From NCBI GenBank assembly GCA_016188575.1, contig JACPHN010000137.1:1-52325 (forward strand): a stretch of DNA of 52,325 nucleotides, read 5' to 3'. A model generated the notes under the pieces. The model made no database searches. It was not told the DNA's origin and saw only the letters and a program-made list of their open reading frames with translations. Every line of letters starts with the position of its first letter. The stretch's first letter is position 1. Position numbers and translations under genes: made by a program. This document shows, piece by piece, positions 7,210 through 20,216 of the stretch. The stretch is from Candidatus Schekmanbacteria bacterium (GTDB lineage: Bacteria > CSSED10-310 > JACPHN01).

Positions 7210-10033
7210 CGGCGCCGGCGAGGCCGGCCACGCCGGCCATCAGCAGGGCGGCGGGCACGACGCCGACCGCCGGCGCCGCGACGTCCGGGTAGAGCGGCGC
7301 CACGGTGTAGTCTGCCGCGACGCTGATCGCGAGCACTCCAAAGCTGTCGGCGCGCGGTCCGCCGCCCGGAGCCAGGGTCAGCAGCGTGCCGCCGCCGCCG
7401 TCGCCGCTCGGGGCGGCGGTCACCGCGTAGGTTCCGAGCGGCGCCAGCGCCGTGATCCACACCCGCAGCGGCGGCGCCGCGTCGATGGTGACGCTGACCT
7501 CCGCACCCGCACCCGCGTCCCCGCTGCCGTCTTCCTCCCAGCCCGCCTCGGGAAGCACCACCGCGTCCGACCCGCTCACGACCACGCGCCAGTCAGCCCC
7601 CGCCGCGGTGCGCGGCACCGCCGGCGCCGGCGCGCCGATGTCCTGCGCGCTCAGCACCGTCACGAAGCGCAGCTTCGGCGCCGCCGCCGTGCTCGCGTTG
7701 GCAGCGGCGACCAGGCGGTGTGTATAGAGGGGTCCCGGGTAGGTGTCCGGCTCGCCCTCCGGGACCTGGGCCGACAGCGTCGCATCCGCGGGCGCCAGCA
7801 CTGAAACCTCGACCCGCTGCGGCGTCTCCCCAGGCAGCAGCACCGTCGCGTGCGGCGCGTCGATGACCGGAGCCGCGTCGAAATGGAGCTGGATGCGCCG
7901 CTCCAGAGTCGCGGGCGCCTGCGCTCCGGCATCGATGACGTCGTACACGACGACCACGTCCGGCGCCCCCGCCTCGTCCGTCTTCAACCAGAAGAGCGCC
8001 CGCTGCACGCGGTCGTAATTCTCGCTGTGCTGCCGGAACGATCCGTACGCGCCGGTCATATCCGCCACCGAGAAGGCGTGGTAAGCGCCGCTGCTCGCGC
8101 CGAGCAGGCGGATGATGTTGCCGATCGGGTCGTAGAGATACTGCCCGACGTGATCACCGCCGCCACCGCTCTCGTCGGCGATCTGCAAGAGCGGAATGTT
8201 GTGGCCGCGGTCCTGCGCTGCCGGGCCGTCATAGCCGATCGCCTCGTGGGTGATCCAGCGGCCGGCGCGATAGAGCTGAAAATGGCCGCTGTCCGCGTGC
8301 CGGTGATCGACGTAGCGCCAGCCCGACTGAAAGAACAGCGACGACGCCTGCGCGCTCCAGGAGCTGCGGTCGAAGAAGACGCCGAACCCGGAGTCGAGGA
8401 AGGCCGTCGCGAGCGTGTCGCGATGGTCGCGCTCGGGGATCTGGTCCGTATCGAACAAGAGCATCGCGATCGCCTCCGGGGACGCCGCGGGCGGGTAGAG
8501 CGCGCGCTGCATGCGCCGCGCCCAGCCCGCCTCGGTTGTGAGCCCCGCGCGCCCGAGCAGGCCCTGGTGGAAGGCGAGCACCGTGGCGTCCACGGCTTCG
8601 AGCTGGAAACTGCTCGGCTCGACCCCGTAGTTGTAGGAGAAATCCTCGACGTCGCCCATGGTCACGAAGCCGCGCTGGCGCGGCGATAGCGAGTAGAAGA
8701 AGTAGACGAGCAGGTTATGCAAGAAAAACCCGCTGTTTTCGGCGGGGGAGATGCCGGCGTTGGCGAGCGCCCAGGCGGTGTGCAGCCAGTAGCTCGTCGT
8801 CCCCTGGCCGTAGTCGCTGCCGTCGGGGAGGTAGCCTCCGCTTTCCGCGAAAAACCCGCGATCGCGCCGCGCCTTGACCAGTTGAACCCCGTACCAGCCC
8901 CGCAGACCGGCGTCGAGAATGGTGCACGCGCGCTCCTCCAGTGCGGCCGGCAGGCCGCTGGCGCCGCACAGTACGAGGCCATCGACGATCCACGTGCGCA
9001 CGGAGCTCGTGTACTCGTCGGTATCGGCCATCCGCAACGGCGCGATGTAGAGGCGCCACTCGTCCGCGGCGACGAGCGTCGTGGCGGCGCGCTCGCGCGT
9101 GGCGGCGTCCACCGCATCCCAGCTCAGGTCCAGGCAGATCGCGAGCTGCGCGTCCGCCCAGCGGTAGCTGTTGCCGCCCCACTCGACAGTCTCCCAGTAG
9201 GTGATGAGGCGACCCATGAAAAACGCGGCGGCGTCGCGATACGCGGCTTCGCCCGTCACCAGGTAGAGCAGCGCCGCGGTGGCGCAGTAGTCGTCGGCGC
9301 GGTAGACGCTGTCGGGGTCTTCGACGGCCTGCTCCACCCGGGAAGCCAGCAGCGGCTCCCACGTCGCCCAGGTGGAGTCGCCGGCACCGCGCCGCTGTTT
9401 CAGGGTGTCGATGACCTCGCTCGTCGCCCAGACGCGCGGTCGGGTGGCGGCAGGCTGCGGTTGCGGATCCGGCAAGGTCGTGAACGCGATGATGTTGCCG
9501 ATGTCCGACTGCAGCCCCTCCCAGGTGATGCGGCCGATGGCGGCGTAGTAGGTGGTGCTCGGGGTCAGCGCCGTGACGATCATGGGTTCGCGGATCTCAC
9601 GGCCGAAGGGGGCGTCGACCTGGGCTTCGACCGAGCTGCCGCGGTCGATGAGCTGCTGAAAACTGGCGGCGCCGGCGAGCTCGTTGGCATCGGTGCTCCA
9701 GGCCAGTACCGCCTGCCACCCGTACTCCTCCGAGCGCGGCGAGGAGAACGCAAACCAGCCGCCGTAGGGCGTGACGTTCTGTGCTCTGAGGTCGGTAACC
9801 GGGCCATCGAGCACGGGCGGCGCGAAATCCGGGTCGCAGAGGTCGCCGCGGCCATCGCCGTCGCTATCTGCCTGGCCGGGATCGTAGACGTAGGGGCAGC
9901 GGTCCGCGGCTGTTGCGACGCCGTCGCCGTCGGCGTCCACGTGCCAGTCCGACCCGAGCACCCCGGCGCCGGCGGCCGATGCGGCCAGTAGAACCACCCA
10001 TGTTGCCGAGACCGAGCGACCCAGACCACGCAT
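7178..10033 (-). CDS. Secreted heparinase II/III-like protein with C-terminal membrane anchor
   Basis: 951 residues from an ATG at 10033 preceded by a strong AAAGGAG. Signal peptide (about 1-25); calcium-binding thrombospondin-type-3-like segment with DADGDG and DSDGDGRGD (about 30-72); a fibronectin-III-like part; then a long alpha-helical region and a beta-rich C-terminal half with HRHADSGHFQLYRAGR (about 575-590), typical of the heparinase II/III family that cleaves acidic polysaccharides. The last 30 residues are a hydrophobic segment followed by RTRAR, a surface-anchor-like tail. Substrate unknown. It is 3'-convergent with the AlbA_2 gene and separated from the upstream lipoprotein gene by a palindromic repeat. 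Confidence 0.75.
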   Translation of the reverse strand: MRGLGRSVSATWVVLLAASAAGAGVLGSDWHVDADGDGVATAADRCPYVYDPGQADSDGDGRGDLCDPDFAPPVLDGPVTDLRAQNVTPYGGWFAFSSPRSEEYGWQAVLAWSTDANELAGAASFQQLIDRGSSVEAQVDAPFGREIREPMIVTALTPSTTYYAAIGRITWEGLQSDIGNIIAFTTLPDPQPQPAATRPRVWATSEVIDTLKQRRGAGDSTWATWEPLLASRVEQAVEDPDSVYRADDYCATAALLYLVTGEAAYRDAAAFFMGRLITYWETVEWGGNSYRWADAQLAICLDLSWDAVDAATRERAATTLVAADEWRLYIAPLRMADTDEYTSSVRTWIVDGLVLCGASGLPAALEERACTILDAGLRGWYGVQLVKARRDRGFFAESGGYLPDGSDYGQGTTSYWLHTAWALANAGISPAENSGFFLHNLLVYFFYSLSPRQRGFVTMGDVEDFSYNYGVEPSSFQLEAVDATVLAFHQGLLGRAGLTTEAGWARRMQRALYPPAASPEAIAMLLFDTDQIPERDHRDTLATAFLDSGFGVFFDRSSWSAQASSLFFQSGWRYVDHRHADSGHFQLYRAGRWITHEAIGYDGPAAQDRGHNIPLLQIADESGGGGDHVGQYLYDPIGNIIRLLGASSGAYHAFSVADMTGAYGSFRQHSENYDRVQRALFWLKTDEAGAPDVVVVYDVIDAGAQAPATLERRIQLHFDAAPVIDAPHATVLLPGETPQRVEVSVLAPADATLSAQVPEGEPDTYPGPLYTHRLVAAANASTAAAPKLRFVTVLSAQDIGAPAPAVPRTAAGADWRVVVSGSDAVVLPEAGWEEDGSGDAGAGAEVSVTIDAAPPLRVWITALAPLGTYAVTAAPSGDGGGGTLLTLAPGGGPRADSFGVLAISVAADYTVAPLYPDVAAPAVGVVPAALLMAGVAGLAGAVNRTRARHTP

Positions 10034-10133
10034 GGTTTTTCTCCTTTCGCGAGGCCCGTCCACGTCCTCGCCATCATTGTTCTGTACTCTACTCGGTTCT
10101 CCCCTGGCCGCGCGAGCGATGTATCTGCTCACG

Positions 10134-10172
10134 TCCCCCCTCTGTCCCCCCCGCAAGCGGGGGGGAGGGGAA
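10134..10172. repeat. Dispersed palindromic repeat, short copy
   Basis: Perfect hairpin TCCCCCCCGC-AA-GCGGGGGGGA (10145-10166) containing the shared core CCGCAAGCGG. It sits between two minus-strand genes just after the lipoprotein stop and might terminate that transcript, although no T-run follows. Confidence 0.6.
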
Positions 10173-10186
10173 CAGCCACCGAGCGA

Positions 10187-12391
10187 TCACTCCTGCGGCA
10201 TGTAGCGCGCGACGGCCCTGGTGGCAACCATGCCTCCCGCTGCCTCGGCAAACCACAGGGTGATGTCGTAGTCGTCTGTGCGCACGCCTACGACGGTCTG
10301 CCCGTTTTCAGTCCAGCGACGCGGATAGCCCATGCCCAGCGAAACGCTTCCGGGCGCCTGGTGCTTTGCAAAAAAAGCCTTGAGCTCCGCGGCAACCTCC
10401 GCCGAGGCCAGCGTCGCGGTTTCTCCACCGCGGTGCACGGCGGCGAGCAGGCGATCGGCCAGGCGAAACTCCGGCTCGTGCGGCACCACGCCACAGTCTT
10501 GTGGCCCGGTCGGCGCAATGCGCAACGTCCAGCTCGCCGTGGGCCCAGGGGCGCAGGAGCCACAATTGAAGAACGTTTCGTATTGCTCGGCAACCTCGAT
10601 CACGAGGTCGGCGCCGCGGAGCGCCACCGCGTGCGCGCAGTAGTGCGTCCGGTAGTCGGCGACAAAAAGGGATCGGGCAGTCGTTCCGGTCCACTCCCAG
10701 ACGCTGATCTGGCCAGGACGTTCGAGGCCCATGCCCGGCAAGCTGAGCGCGTCGATATGAAACCGCGGGTGGCCAGCAGGGGACGCCGGGAGCACGTGAA
10801 CGGTCCCGTCCATCGGGCCATCGTGGTACCCGGGCGGCCCCGGAATCCAGTGATCGAGCTCCGGCGGGTGACTTCCACTGGCATCGACGCCCTGCTCGAT
10901 ACGCCAGGTGACGGACCACTGCCCATCCGCCTGTGAAATGGCGAAGGCCGCGCCGCTCCAATCCCAGGCGGGGGTCACCACGAAAGCGGGAGACTTTCCG
11001 GGAAGCCGGACGGCAACGGCAAAAACGCCCAACAATCCAAGGTGGTCCTCCAGGTGCCTGGCGGCGACGTCACCGCGGCTGCCAAGCAGGGCGATGCACC
11101 TGTCCGCTACTGCTCCGTAGAGCTGCTCGACCAGCTCTCGGTACTCCGTGGATGCCATGAGATCCACGGGGCCGTCCGCAAGCGAAGTGACGCGTGCGGC
11201 AAGCCGGGAGAGCTGGGCGATCCCTTCGTGATCACTGCCGGCGCCAGCCAGGGCCGAGCAAGCGGCATCGAGCGCGCTCGCGTCCTGAGGCGAGGCGTCG
11301 TCGCGCGGGCGACCGCACATCGAGAGCAGGAGTCGGCTGGCGCGAAAGGCCGCGGGGCCGATCCCTTCTTCGCCTGCGGCCGGAAGTCCCAAGTCGTGGC
11401 ACGCGTTGCGGTCGATCGTGGGGCAGGATGCGCTCGTACGCGCGCGGTCATAGAACCCGACCGCTGCCGCCAGCGATGGTGGCACGTGTTGCCCCGCTTC
11501 GAGCAGCTCCCCGAGGTCCACGCACGCCGTGGCGCTCCCGCCTTCGCAGGCCTCGGCGAAGACGTCCGCGGCAGTTGGAGGAGCGCCGATGCCCGGGTTC
11601 CAAATCAGCATTTTTCCTGCGGCCTGGCAGTCCATCACGTTGCCCGCGCGGCAGGAGGCCAGCAGCAGCTCCGTGGCCCGCCCGGCGTCCGCGGTGTCGC
11701 GCGAGTCGTACCAGCGGCGGTACGCGACGCTCGCACAGGCAGAAGCATCCCCGAGAGCGCACGCCCGGGCAAGGAGCGTTGCTGCGGCTGCTGCCTGGTT
11801 GGGCTCCTGGTCGCGAAGAGCCGCGAGCTCGGCGCAGGCGGCGCCAAATCCGCCGCGGCAGGTGCTTGTGAGCAAGGCCGCGACGTGCTCCGGATCGACC
11901 GGCCCGCCGGTGCCGTGGCGCCAGAGCCAGGCGCGGCGATAGCAAGCCGAGAGCTGCCCCCGAGTGCAACTGGCCTCCAACAGTGGCCCTGCCTCCTCGG
12001 GGACAAGAATGACGGTTCGCCTGGCGGCACCTCGTACCACGGCGACCTCGATCGGTGTCGCGCAGCTCATCTCCAAAAAGAACCCCCCGGATAAAGCGAA
12101 CGGCCGCCGGCCGCCTACCGTCTCGATGAGATCTCCGACAGCAAGGCCAGCCGCCTCCGCCGGCGATCCCGCCAGGATCTCGACGGCGAGAGTCCCCCCG
12201 ACCTCGCCGCGGGGAAGGAGGTGCGCCTGCCGGAGCGACGGTGTGGCCGCCACGGTCTCGACACCCAGTGCCGCCACGGAGCAGCTTTGCGGGGATATCC
12301 GCGCGCTCGCCCGCGGCAACGCGGACGGCCGGTGCAAGCAGCCCGCCAGCAAGGAGCAGCAAGCGATAATCACCAACTCTGTATGTCGCAC
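10187..12391 (-). CDS. Lipoprotein with PDZ domain and Sel1-like repeats
   Basis: 734 residues from a GTG start at 12391 (AGGTGGGG just upstream). A short signal ends in the lipobox LLAGC (Cys18), so the protein is lipid-anchored. A PDZ-like domain (about 50-130, GSPAEAAGLAVGDLIETV) is followed by cysteine-containing Sel1-type helical repeats (for example ACEGGSATACVDLGELLEAG), then a beta-rich C-terminal region of unknown fold. PDZ plus Sel1 suggests a periplasmic adaptor or chaperone-type role; no protease triad is visible. Transcribed toward the heparinase-like gene. Confidence 0.75.
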   Translation of the reverse strand: MRHTELVIIACCSLLAGCLHRPSALPRASARISPQSCSVAALGVETVAATPSLRQAHLLPRGEVGGTLAVEILAGSPAEAAGLAVGDLIETVGGRRPFALSGGFFLEMSCATPIEVAVVRGAARRTVILVPEEAGPLLEASCTRGQLSACYRRAWLWRHGTGGPVDPEHVAALLTSTCRGGFGAACAELAALRDQEPNQAAAAATLLARACALGDASACASVAYRRWYDSRDTADAGRATELLLASCRAGNVMDCQAAGKMLIWNPGIGAPPTAADVFAEACEGGSATACVDLGELLEAGQHVPPSLAAAVGFYDRARTSASCPTIDRNACHDLGLPAAGEEGIGPAAFRASRLLLSMCGRPRDDASPQDASALDAACSALAGAGSDHEGIAQLSRLAARVTSLADGPVDLMASTEYRELVEQLYGAVADRCIALLGSRGDVAARHLEDHLGLLGVFAVAVRLPGKSPAFVVTPAWDWSGAAFAISQADGQWSVTWRIEQGVDASGSHPPELDHWIPGPPGYHDGPMDGTVHVLPASPAGHPRFHIDALSLPGMGLERPGQISVWEWTGTTARSLFVADYRTHYCAHAVALRGADLVIEVAEQYETFFNCGSCAPGPTASWTLRIAPTGPQDCGVVPHEPEFRLADRLLAAVHRGGETATLASAEVAAELKAFFAKHQAPGSVSLGMGYPRRWTENGQTVVGVRTDDYDITLWFAEAAGGMVATRAVARYMPQE

Positions 12392-12719
12392 TCCCCACCT
12401 GCCACTCTTGCGTACCCGTTTGTGTGCTTTCTGGATCGCTCGTCACCATGTTGTTGATGGTCGCGCCCGGCAACGGTACAAAGCGGTGATGCCGGCAACA
12501 TCAAGGGGCGATCGTCCTGGCGCCTCCGCCTGTCCGCCCGGAAGCCGCGCGAAAATGGCATCACGACCCCCCTCCACCCCGACCGTCTTTCACGGGTGGG
12601 CATATCAGGCGGCGTCTGGCTCCGTCGTTGCGCCATCGCCTGCGGCCGTGGTAGTACGCGGGGGGGTAGGTCGCGGATCTCGCGATCTCGCGATGAACCA
12701 AAGCACAGGAGCACGGAAG
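12392..12719. other. Divergent intergenic region with a degenerate repeat copy
   Basis: No gene seen in 328 bp between the divergent lipoprotein and barrel genes. The stretch 12555-12600 (GCATCACGACCCCCCTCCAC, then CACGGGTGG) looks like a decayed member of the dispersed repeat family. No clear promoter was identified for either gene. Confidence 0.4.
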
Positions 12720-13487
12720 ATGGGATGTCGGCAGCTCGTTTCGATTCTGCTCTTGGTGTCGGCGCCGCTGGCGCTCCTGGCGGGCCATGCTGTAGCCCTG
12801 GAATCCGGGCCGATTCCCGCGGACAACCCGGGCGAAGCGCGCCGCGTCACCTGGGGCGCCGGCGGTATCGCTTTCTTTCAGGCCCAGGACTTCGAGGTGC
12901 GCGAGCTGTCCGTCGCCGGGTTCGATCTGAGCGACGTGCGCGGGGCAGACGTCGACAATGCCGTCCTGGGCAGTGCCTTTGCGGTCGATTTCGAGCTGTT
13001 TCCGTGGCTGACGCTGATCGGGGTGCTCGGCGTTGTGGACGGCGAGACGGAGCTTTCGCTGCGGAGCTACTTGCCGCGGATCACGGCGGAGTACAGCGGC
13101 GTTCTGTATGGAGGAGGGGCGGTGCTGCGGCACACCGCGAAGTCCCTGTTTGGGGAAGTCGCTATCCAGTACACCGGTGCGGATCTCGGCGTGCATCACG
13201 ACCTGAGCAGCCTCACCGTGCGGCCGCGACTCGGGTATCGCCATGGCGACGGCGACGTGGAGCTGTGGGCGGGGCCGGCGTACTGGCGGGCACGGGAACG
13301 GCACTCGGGGACGGTTGACGCGCGCTTTGTCGGGGACGTGAGATACGATCTGTTGCTGCGCGAGAGCAGCGCGTTTTCGGTGTTGCTGGGCTGCCGGGCG
13401 CGGGTCGCGGCGCGCTGGCGGCTTCAGGTGGAGCTGGCGGCGTACGAGGCGCTGGCGGTGGATGCGGGGTTGGCGTACCGGTTTTGA
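12720..13487 (+). CDS. Outer-membrane beta-barrel protein
   Basis: 255 residues from the ATG at 12720; the frame is open far upstream but only this start (AGGA nearby) gives a signal peptide (LVSILLLVSAPLALLAGHAVA). The mature protein is built of alternating beta strands (for example SGVLYGGGAVLRHT, DVELWAGPAYWRARE) and ends in Tyr-Arg-Phe, the aromatic C-terminal signature for barrel insertion by the BAM machinery. It most resembles the size of 10-12-stranded barrels. Function unknown. Convergent with the deacetylase gene (77 bp gap). Confidence 0.75.
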   Translation: MGCRQLVSILLLVSAPLALLAGHAVALESGPIPADNPGEARRVTWGAGGIAFFQAQDFEVRELSVAGFDLSDVRGADVDNAVLGSAFAVDFELFPWLTLIGVLGVVDGETELSLRSYLPRITAEYSGVLYGGGAVLRHTAKSLFGEVAIQYTGADLGVHHDLSSLTVRPRLGYRHGDGDVELWAGPAYWRARERHSGTVDARFVGDVRYDLLLRESSAFSVLLGCRARVAARWRLQVELAAYEALAVDAGLAYRF

Positions 13488-13564
13488 GGGAGTGCGGTGG
13501 GGGAGAGGCGGCGAGTCTGGCCGCTGGCCGCCCACCTGTGCTACCTCATATATGCGCGCATGGC

Positions 13565-14992
13565 CTACCAGGCAATTCCCGGACCTTCGGACAGCTCCAC
13601 CAATGACCCGTCCGGGATGACGTCGAATCGCGCCACTGCTCGTTCGATCGGCACCTGCTCCACGAGCTCCCCGCGCCGCACGGCGGCCATGCGCCAGGTG
13701 GACGGCACGCCGAGCTCCACCGTGAGCGGCACCGTGTAAACCGCCGCCAACGGGTGTCCGGGCAGCGTGCGCAAGCGCAACGTCACGGCGATGACACCCC
13801 CGCCGGAAAGATCGCCGCGGTCGACGGCGAGAGTGGCGTCGAGCCGCTCGCGCAGGTATCGCGACACGTTGCCGACGGTGTCGATCCACAGCTCGCCCGC
13901 GTCGCGCCGCGCGGCCGCGTACGCAACGAACGCCACAAAGGTGTCCGGGTTCAGATAGCAGCAGAAAATCCGCCCGAGTCCGTGCCCCCATTGGTGGAGC
14001 CAGCTTCCCGAAGCGATGGCGGCATCTACTTCCGAGATCATCTTGGGGAGATTGTCGGCCTCCCAGGCGACAGCGGGCATGCGGCGCCAGTCGGGCGGTC
14101 CGACAGCGCCGTCAACCGGGCCGCCGGCGGCGAGCCGTGCCGACACGTAGTGAGCACCGGTTTCGCGGTAGGCCGCGCTGTCGCCCATGGGATAAGCGAA
14201 AGACAGCACCGTATAGTCTTTCAAGGCGGGGTAGCGCGCGGCGCGGGCGCGAAGCTGTTGCTCGATGCGCCACTTGCTGACGGCGAGCTCGTCGGTCGGG
14301 GCGCGAAACGACCGATTGACGCCGTCTTCCCGCGCCTCGAGGTACTCCTGCCACCAGCTCGGAAACGCCGGCAGCCAGCCGTGAAACGGCGGATCGTATC
14401 CCGCACCGCTCCACAGCGGCGCGTCTGCGTGCTCGGAGTCGATCCCGCCGGTGGGATGATTGACCGAGTGGCTGCCGATTTCGTGGCCAAGGCTCGCGAC
14501 GTTCGCCCAATCGTCCCAGGTTCCGGCGTTGCCGGGTCCCTGCGATTCCCCGGGCCAGAAGCCGTAATTGTGCTCGAATGGCGGATTGGGCGGAGCGGAG
14601 AAGGGCGCCGGCGAGGCCGGCGCGTGATCGGGCGGCTCGTCGATCTGGCGGGTGTCGAGGTAATGGGTCATCTGGATTCGGTACTGCGCCGAAATCGCCA
14701 GATAGGTGGTGGGAATGGACTCGACGCGGAGCTGCTCGCCCCAACCGTTAGGGTCATCGGGGTCCTCGAGGCGCCGCGGATCGCCGTAGTAGCGCGCCTC
14801 CGTGGACACGACCGAGCCCAGGGCACCGTCATCCGTGCTGATCGAAAGCGCCGCCGTGGCGCAGTGCCGGAAACGGCAGACGCGGTCCTCGGCGCGCGCC
14901 ACCTGGGCGAGGAGGACGAGAATGCCGAGCACGGCAAGGAGCGGCGCGCGACGCCCGGCGCCGGGATGTGTGTGTTGCTCTTTGTTTTGCAT
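13565..14992 (-). CDS. Secreted polysaccharide deacetylase (NodB-homology domain)
   Basis: 475 residues from ATG 14992, with GGGG about 8 bp upstream. Signal peptide (about 1-34), then a NodB-type domain: metal and base motif STDDG (D54, D55) and the second metal motif HSVNH (about 171-177, in GHEIGSHSVNHP). Later RAPTDE and FAYPMGD match the family's downstream motifs. A beta-rich C-terminal module follows. It is expected to de-N-acetylate an extracellular or cell-wall polysaccharide. Divergent from the double-kinase gene, with an inverted TGTCAA/TTGACA pair between them. Confidence 0.8.
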   Translation of the reverse strand: MQNKEQHTHPGAGRRAPLLAVLGILVLLAQVARAEDRVCRFRHCATAALSISTDDGALGSVVSTEARYYGDPRRLEDPDDPNGWGEQLRVESIPTTYLAISAQYRIQMTHYLDTRQIDEPPDHAPASPAPFSAPPNPPFEHNYGFWPGESQGPGNAGTWDDWANVASLGHEIGSHSVNHPTGGIDSEHADAPLWSGAGYDPPFHGWLPAFPSWWQEYLEAREDGVNRSFRAPTDELAVSKWRIEQQLRARAARYPALKDYTVLSFAYPMGDSAAYRETGAHYVSARLAAGGPVDGAVGPPDWRRMPAVAWEADNLPKMISEVDAAIASGSWLHQWGHGLGRIFCCYLNPDTFVAFVAYAAARRDAGELWIDTVGNVSRYLRERLDATLAVDRGDLSGGGVIAVTLRLRTLPGHPLAAVYTVPLTVELGVPSTWRMAAVRRGELVEQVPIERAVARFDVIPDGSLVELSEGPGIAW

Positions 14993-15028
14993 GGGGCGGT
15001 CCCCTTTCTCTTTCCAGTCACCCGCAAA

Positions 15029-15071
15029 TGTCAAGGCGGTTGTTGACACGGCCCGTCGCGGACAATAGACT
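15029..15071 (+). promoter_or_regulatory. Sigma-70 promoter for the double-kinase gene, with an inverted -35 partner
   Basis: Perfect TTGACA (15043-15048), 17-bp spacer, TAGACT (15066-15071), about 42 bp before the kinase ATG. Eight bases upstream lies TGTCAA (15029-15034), the inverted copy, which would place a minus-strand -35 box facing the deacetylase gene. A matching minus-strand -10 is not clear. Confidence 0.55.
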
Positions 15072-15112
15072 TCGCAAGCAAACATCGTGCCACGGGCGCC
15101 GGCGTGCCGGGC

Positions 15113-18049
<2,937 letters not shown>

Positions 18050-18082
18050 GGCGGCGCTCCAAGCGCGGTTGGTTGGCTTTCA

Positions 18083-18146
18083 CCTATTCCTCCCCCGGTT
18101 GCGGGAGGAGGCGAGGTGGGGGGTGGGCGCGATGCGCTTCCCGCAC
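18083..18146 (-). repeat. Dispersed palindromic repeat, copy 2
   Basis: Hairpin CCTCCCCCGGTTGCGGGAGG (18089-18108), then on the minus strand the shared GCGGGAAGCGCATCGCG...CCACCTCGCCTCC block. Aligned by eye with copy 1 (4951-5040) and copy 3 (31781-31890). Lies between the kinase gene and the beta-helix gene. Confidence 0.65.
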
Positions 18147-18257
18147 AGCTCATGTCAAATGGGCGGGGAATTCAGGTCGCAGCAGGCACTTGTGGTGTAC
18201 GTAGTGTCCGCATAACCTGAAAGGTGCGGTAGATACCGGCAGGGGATGGGGAAACTG

Positions 18258-20216
18258 ATGCGACGTTGTGGTGTGGTTGCGGTGGCCGCTGTCGGGGTGG
18301 TCATCTGTGCGCTCAGCGCGGGGGCGTGCACGCGGAGCAGCTCTGGGGGCGGTTCCTCTCGGATGCGGTTGAAACCGTGCCCGGAGACGGCTACTGCATC
18401 GCGGCCGACATCGGCTGCACGCTGCGCGCCGCCGTGCAAGAGGCCAACGCCTTCCCCGGGGCTGACACGATCAATATTCTCCCCGGTACCTACCGGCTGC
18501 AGATCCAGGGAGGGGACGAAGGCGCGGCGGCGGGCGACCTCGACATCACCGACCACGTGACGATCCGGTGCGACGGCGCCGAGCCTGCATCGTCGAGGCC
18601 GGGGCGTCGGCGAACCTCGGGATCGACCGGGTCTTCGACATCCAGTCCGGCGCGGTCGTGCATCTGGAAAATCTCACAGTGCGCCATGGGAACGCCCCGG
18701 TCGGCGCCGGGATTCAAGCAGTCGGCGCGGAGCTGGTGCTGGCAGGCGTGCGGGTGACAAGCAACTGGGCAAGCGGCATGAGTAACGTTGCCGGCGGCGG
18801 CATCAGTATCTCAGGGAGCCCTCCCGGACGATTGACGCTCACTGATTCGCAGGTAACGGACAATGACCTGGTCGTCCGCGACGGCCGAGATGGGTACGGC
18901 GCCGGGATTCGGGTGCTCAACGAGCTCCCGATCGACATCGTCAGATCGGAGATTCGCGACAACGGCGTGGTGCTGATCGGAACGACGGGGATCGTCCAGG
19001 GCGGCGGGTTGTACGGGCGGTTGAAGGGCAGCATGACGGATTCCGTCGTCAGCGGCAACCGCATCACCTGCAGCGTCTCCTCGACCGGCGCCTGCAACAC
19101 CCAGGGCGCCGGGCTGTGGATATATTCCTACACGGGGTTCGACATTCGCTCCAGCTCGATCGAGGGCAACACCGCGGGCTGCCAGCGGACCTCCTCGACG
19201 ACCTGCCAGGTGTCGGGCGGCGGGCTGTACGTCGCGGGCGGCACGGTCGCGATCACCGACAGTGCAATCGTGGAAAACGAGGCGTCGTCGGCGCAGTCCC
19301 TGGAATCTCGGGGCGGCGGAATTTTCGTGGCCGGCACCACCGTGACGGTCGACAACTCGACGCTCAGCGGCAACGTCGCCGCCGCCGAGGGAAATCGCGG
19401 GTATGGGGGAGCGATCTGCGTGGAGCCCATCGGCAAGGTTCCCGGCATCGCGGACCTCGTTTACACGACGATCGCCGCCAACACGGCGGATTGGGGGGCG
19501 GCGTTTGCGCTTAGCGATGAAACAAGCAAGATCAAATTGACACGATCCATCGTCGTCGCCGGCGGCGCCGAGAGCTGCTGGGGAATGGCGGAGTCGAGTG
19601 GCTCCGGGGGCTTCAACGTCTTCACCGATACAAGCTGCGGGTCCCCAGCGGCCAGAGATCAGCTCGGTGTCGACCCGGGGCTCGGCGATCTGGCCGACAA
19701 TGGCGGCCCGACGCGCACGCACGGGCTGCTCGGGGGCAGCCCGGCAGCCGACGCGGCGGGGGAAAGCTCGTGCGCCGGGCATACCGCTCTCCTCGCCGAC
19801 CAGCGCGGCTTTCCCCGGCCCGCCGACGGCGACGGGGACGGCACCGCGGTCTGCGACATCGGCGTGTACGAGGCGGAGGCGCCGCCGGCACCGACCCCCA
19901 CCGAAACTGCCAGTCCGACGCTCACGGCCACCCCGAGCCTCAGTGCGACCCCGAGCGCCACGGCGAGCGCCACGCCGAGCTGGACCGCTACCCCGACGCG
20001 GACGGCTTCGCCATTCCCGAGCGTCACTCCCAGCGCGACCCACACCCCTACCCGCACCCCGGCCGTGGTTTCGACCCCGACCGCCACCCCGTTTCCGGCC
20101 GTGGGCTTGCGGGTAGCCGTGGCTCCTGGCCGCCGCTGCTGGTGCTCGCCGCCGCGCTCTCCTGGGCGCTGGCGGTGGCCAGCGGCGGCGTGACGAAAAA
20201 GGAGCCCCGCCTATGA
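18258..20216 (+). pseudogene. Secreted beta-helix protein (CSLREA/choice-of-anchor Q type), broken by three frameshifts
   Basis: The parts of one protein lie in three frames. The signal peptide (MRRCGVVAVAAVGVVICAL, ATG 18258 after GGGGA) is in one frame. From about 18330 a second frame gives VPGDGYCIAADIGCTLRAAV, a CSLREA-like start. From about 18580 a third frame carries the right-handed beta-helix, the NGGPTRTHGLLGGSPAAD and GDGTAVCDIGVYE signature of choice-of-anchor Q proteins, and a Thr/Pro-rich stalk (about 19890-20100). From about 20105 the first frame resumes with a hydrophobic anchor ending KKEPRL at TGA 20214-20216, which overlaps the next ATG. Each slip equals one missing base. 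Either a decaying adhesin-like gene or assembly indels. Confidence 0.75.

Noticed and set aside
12561-13991. Minus-strand frame of 476 codons
   Set aside because: It crosses the barrel gene and the convergent deacetylase end and is Arg-rich without motifs.
19890-20100. Short-period repeat that could be mistaken for a CRISPR or tandem array
   Set aside because: It codes a Thr/Pro/Ala/Ser-rich stalk of a secreted protein; there are no constant repeats with unique spacers.
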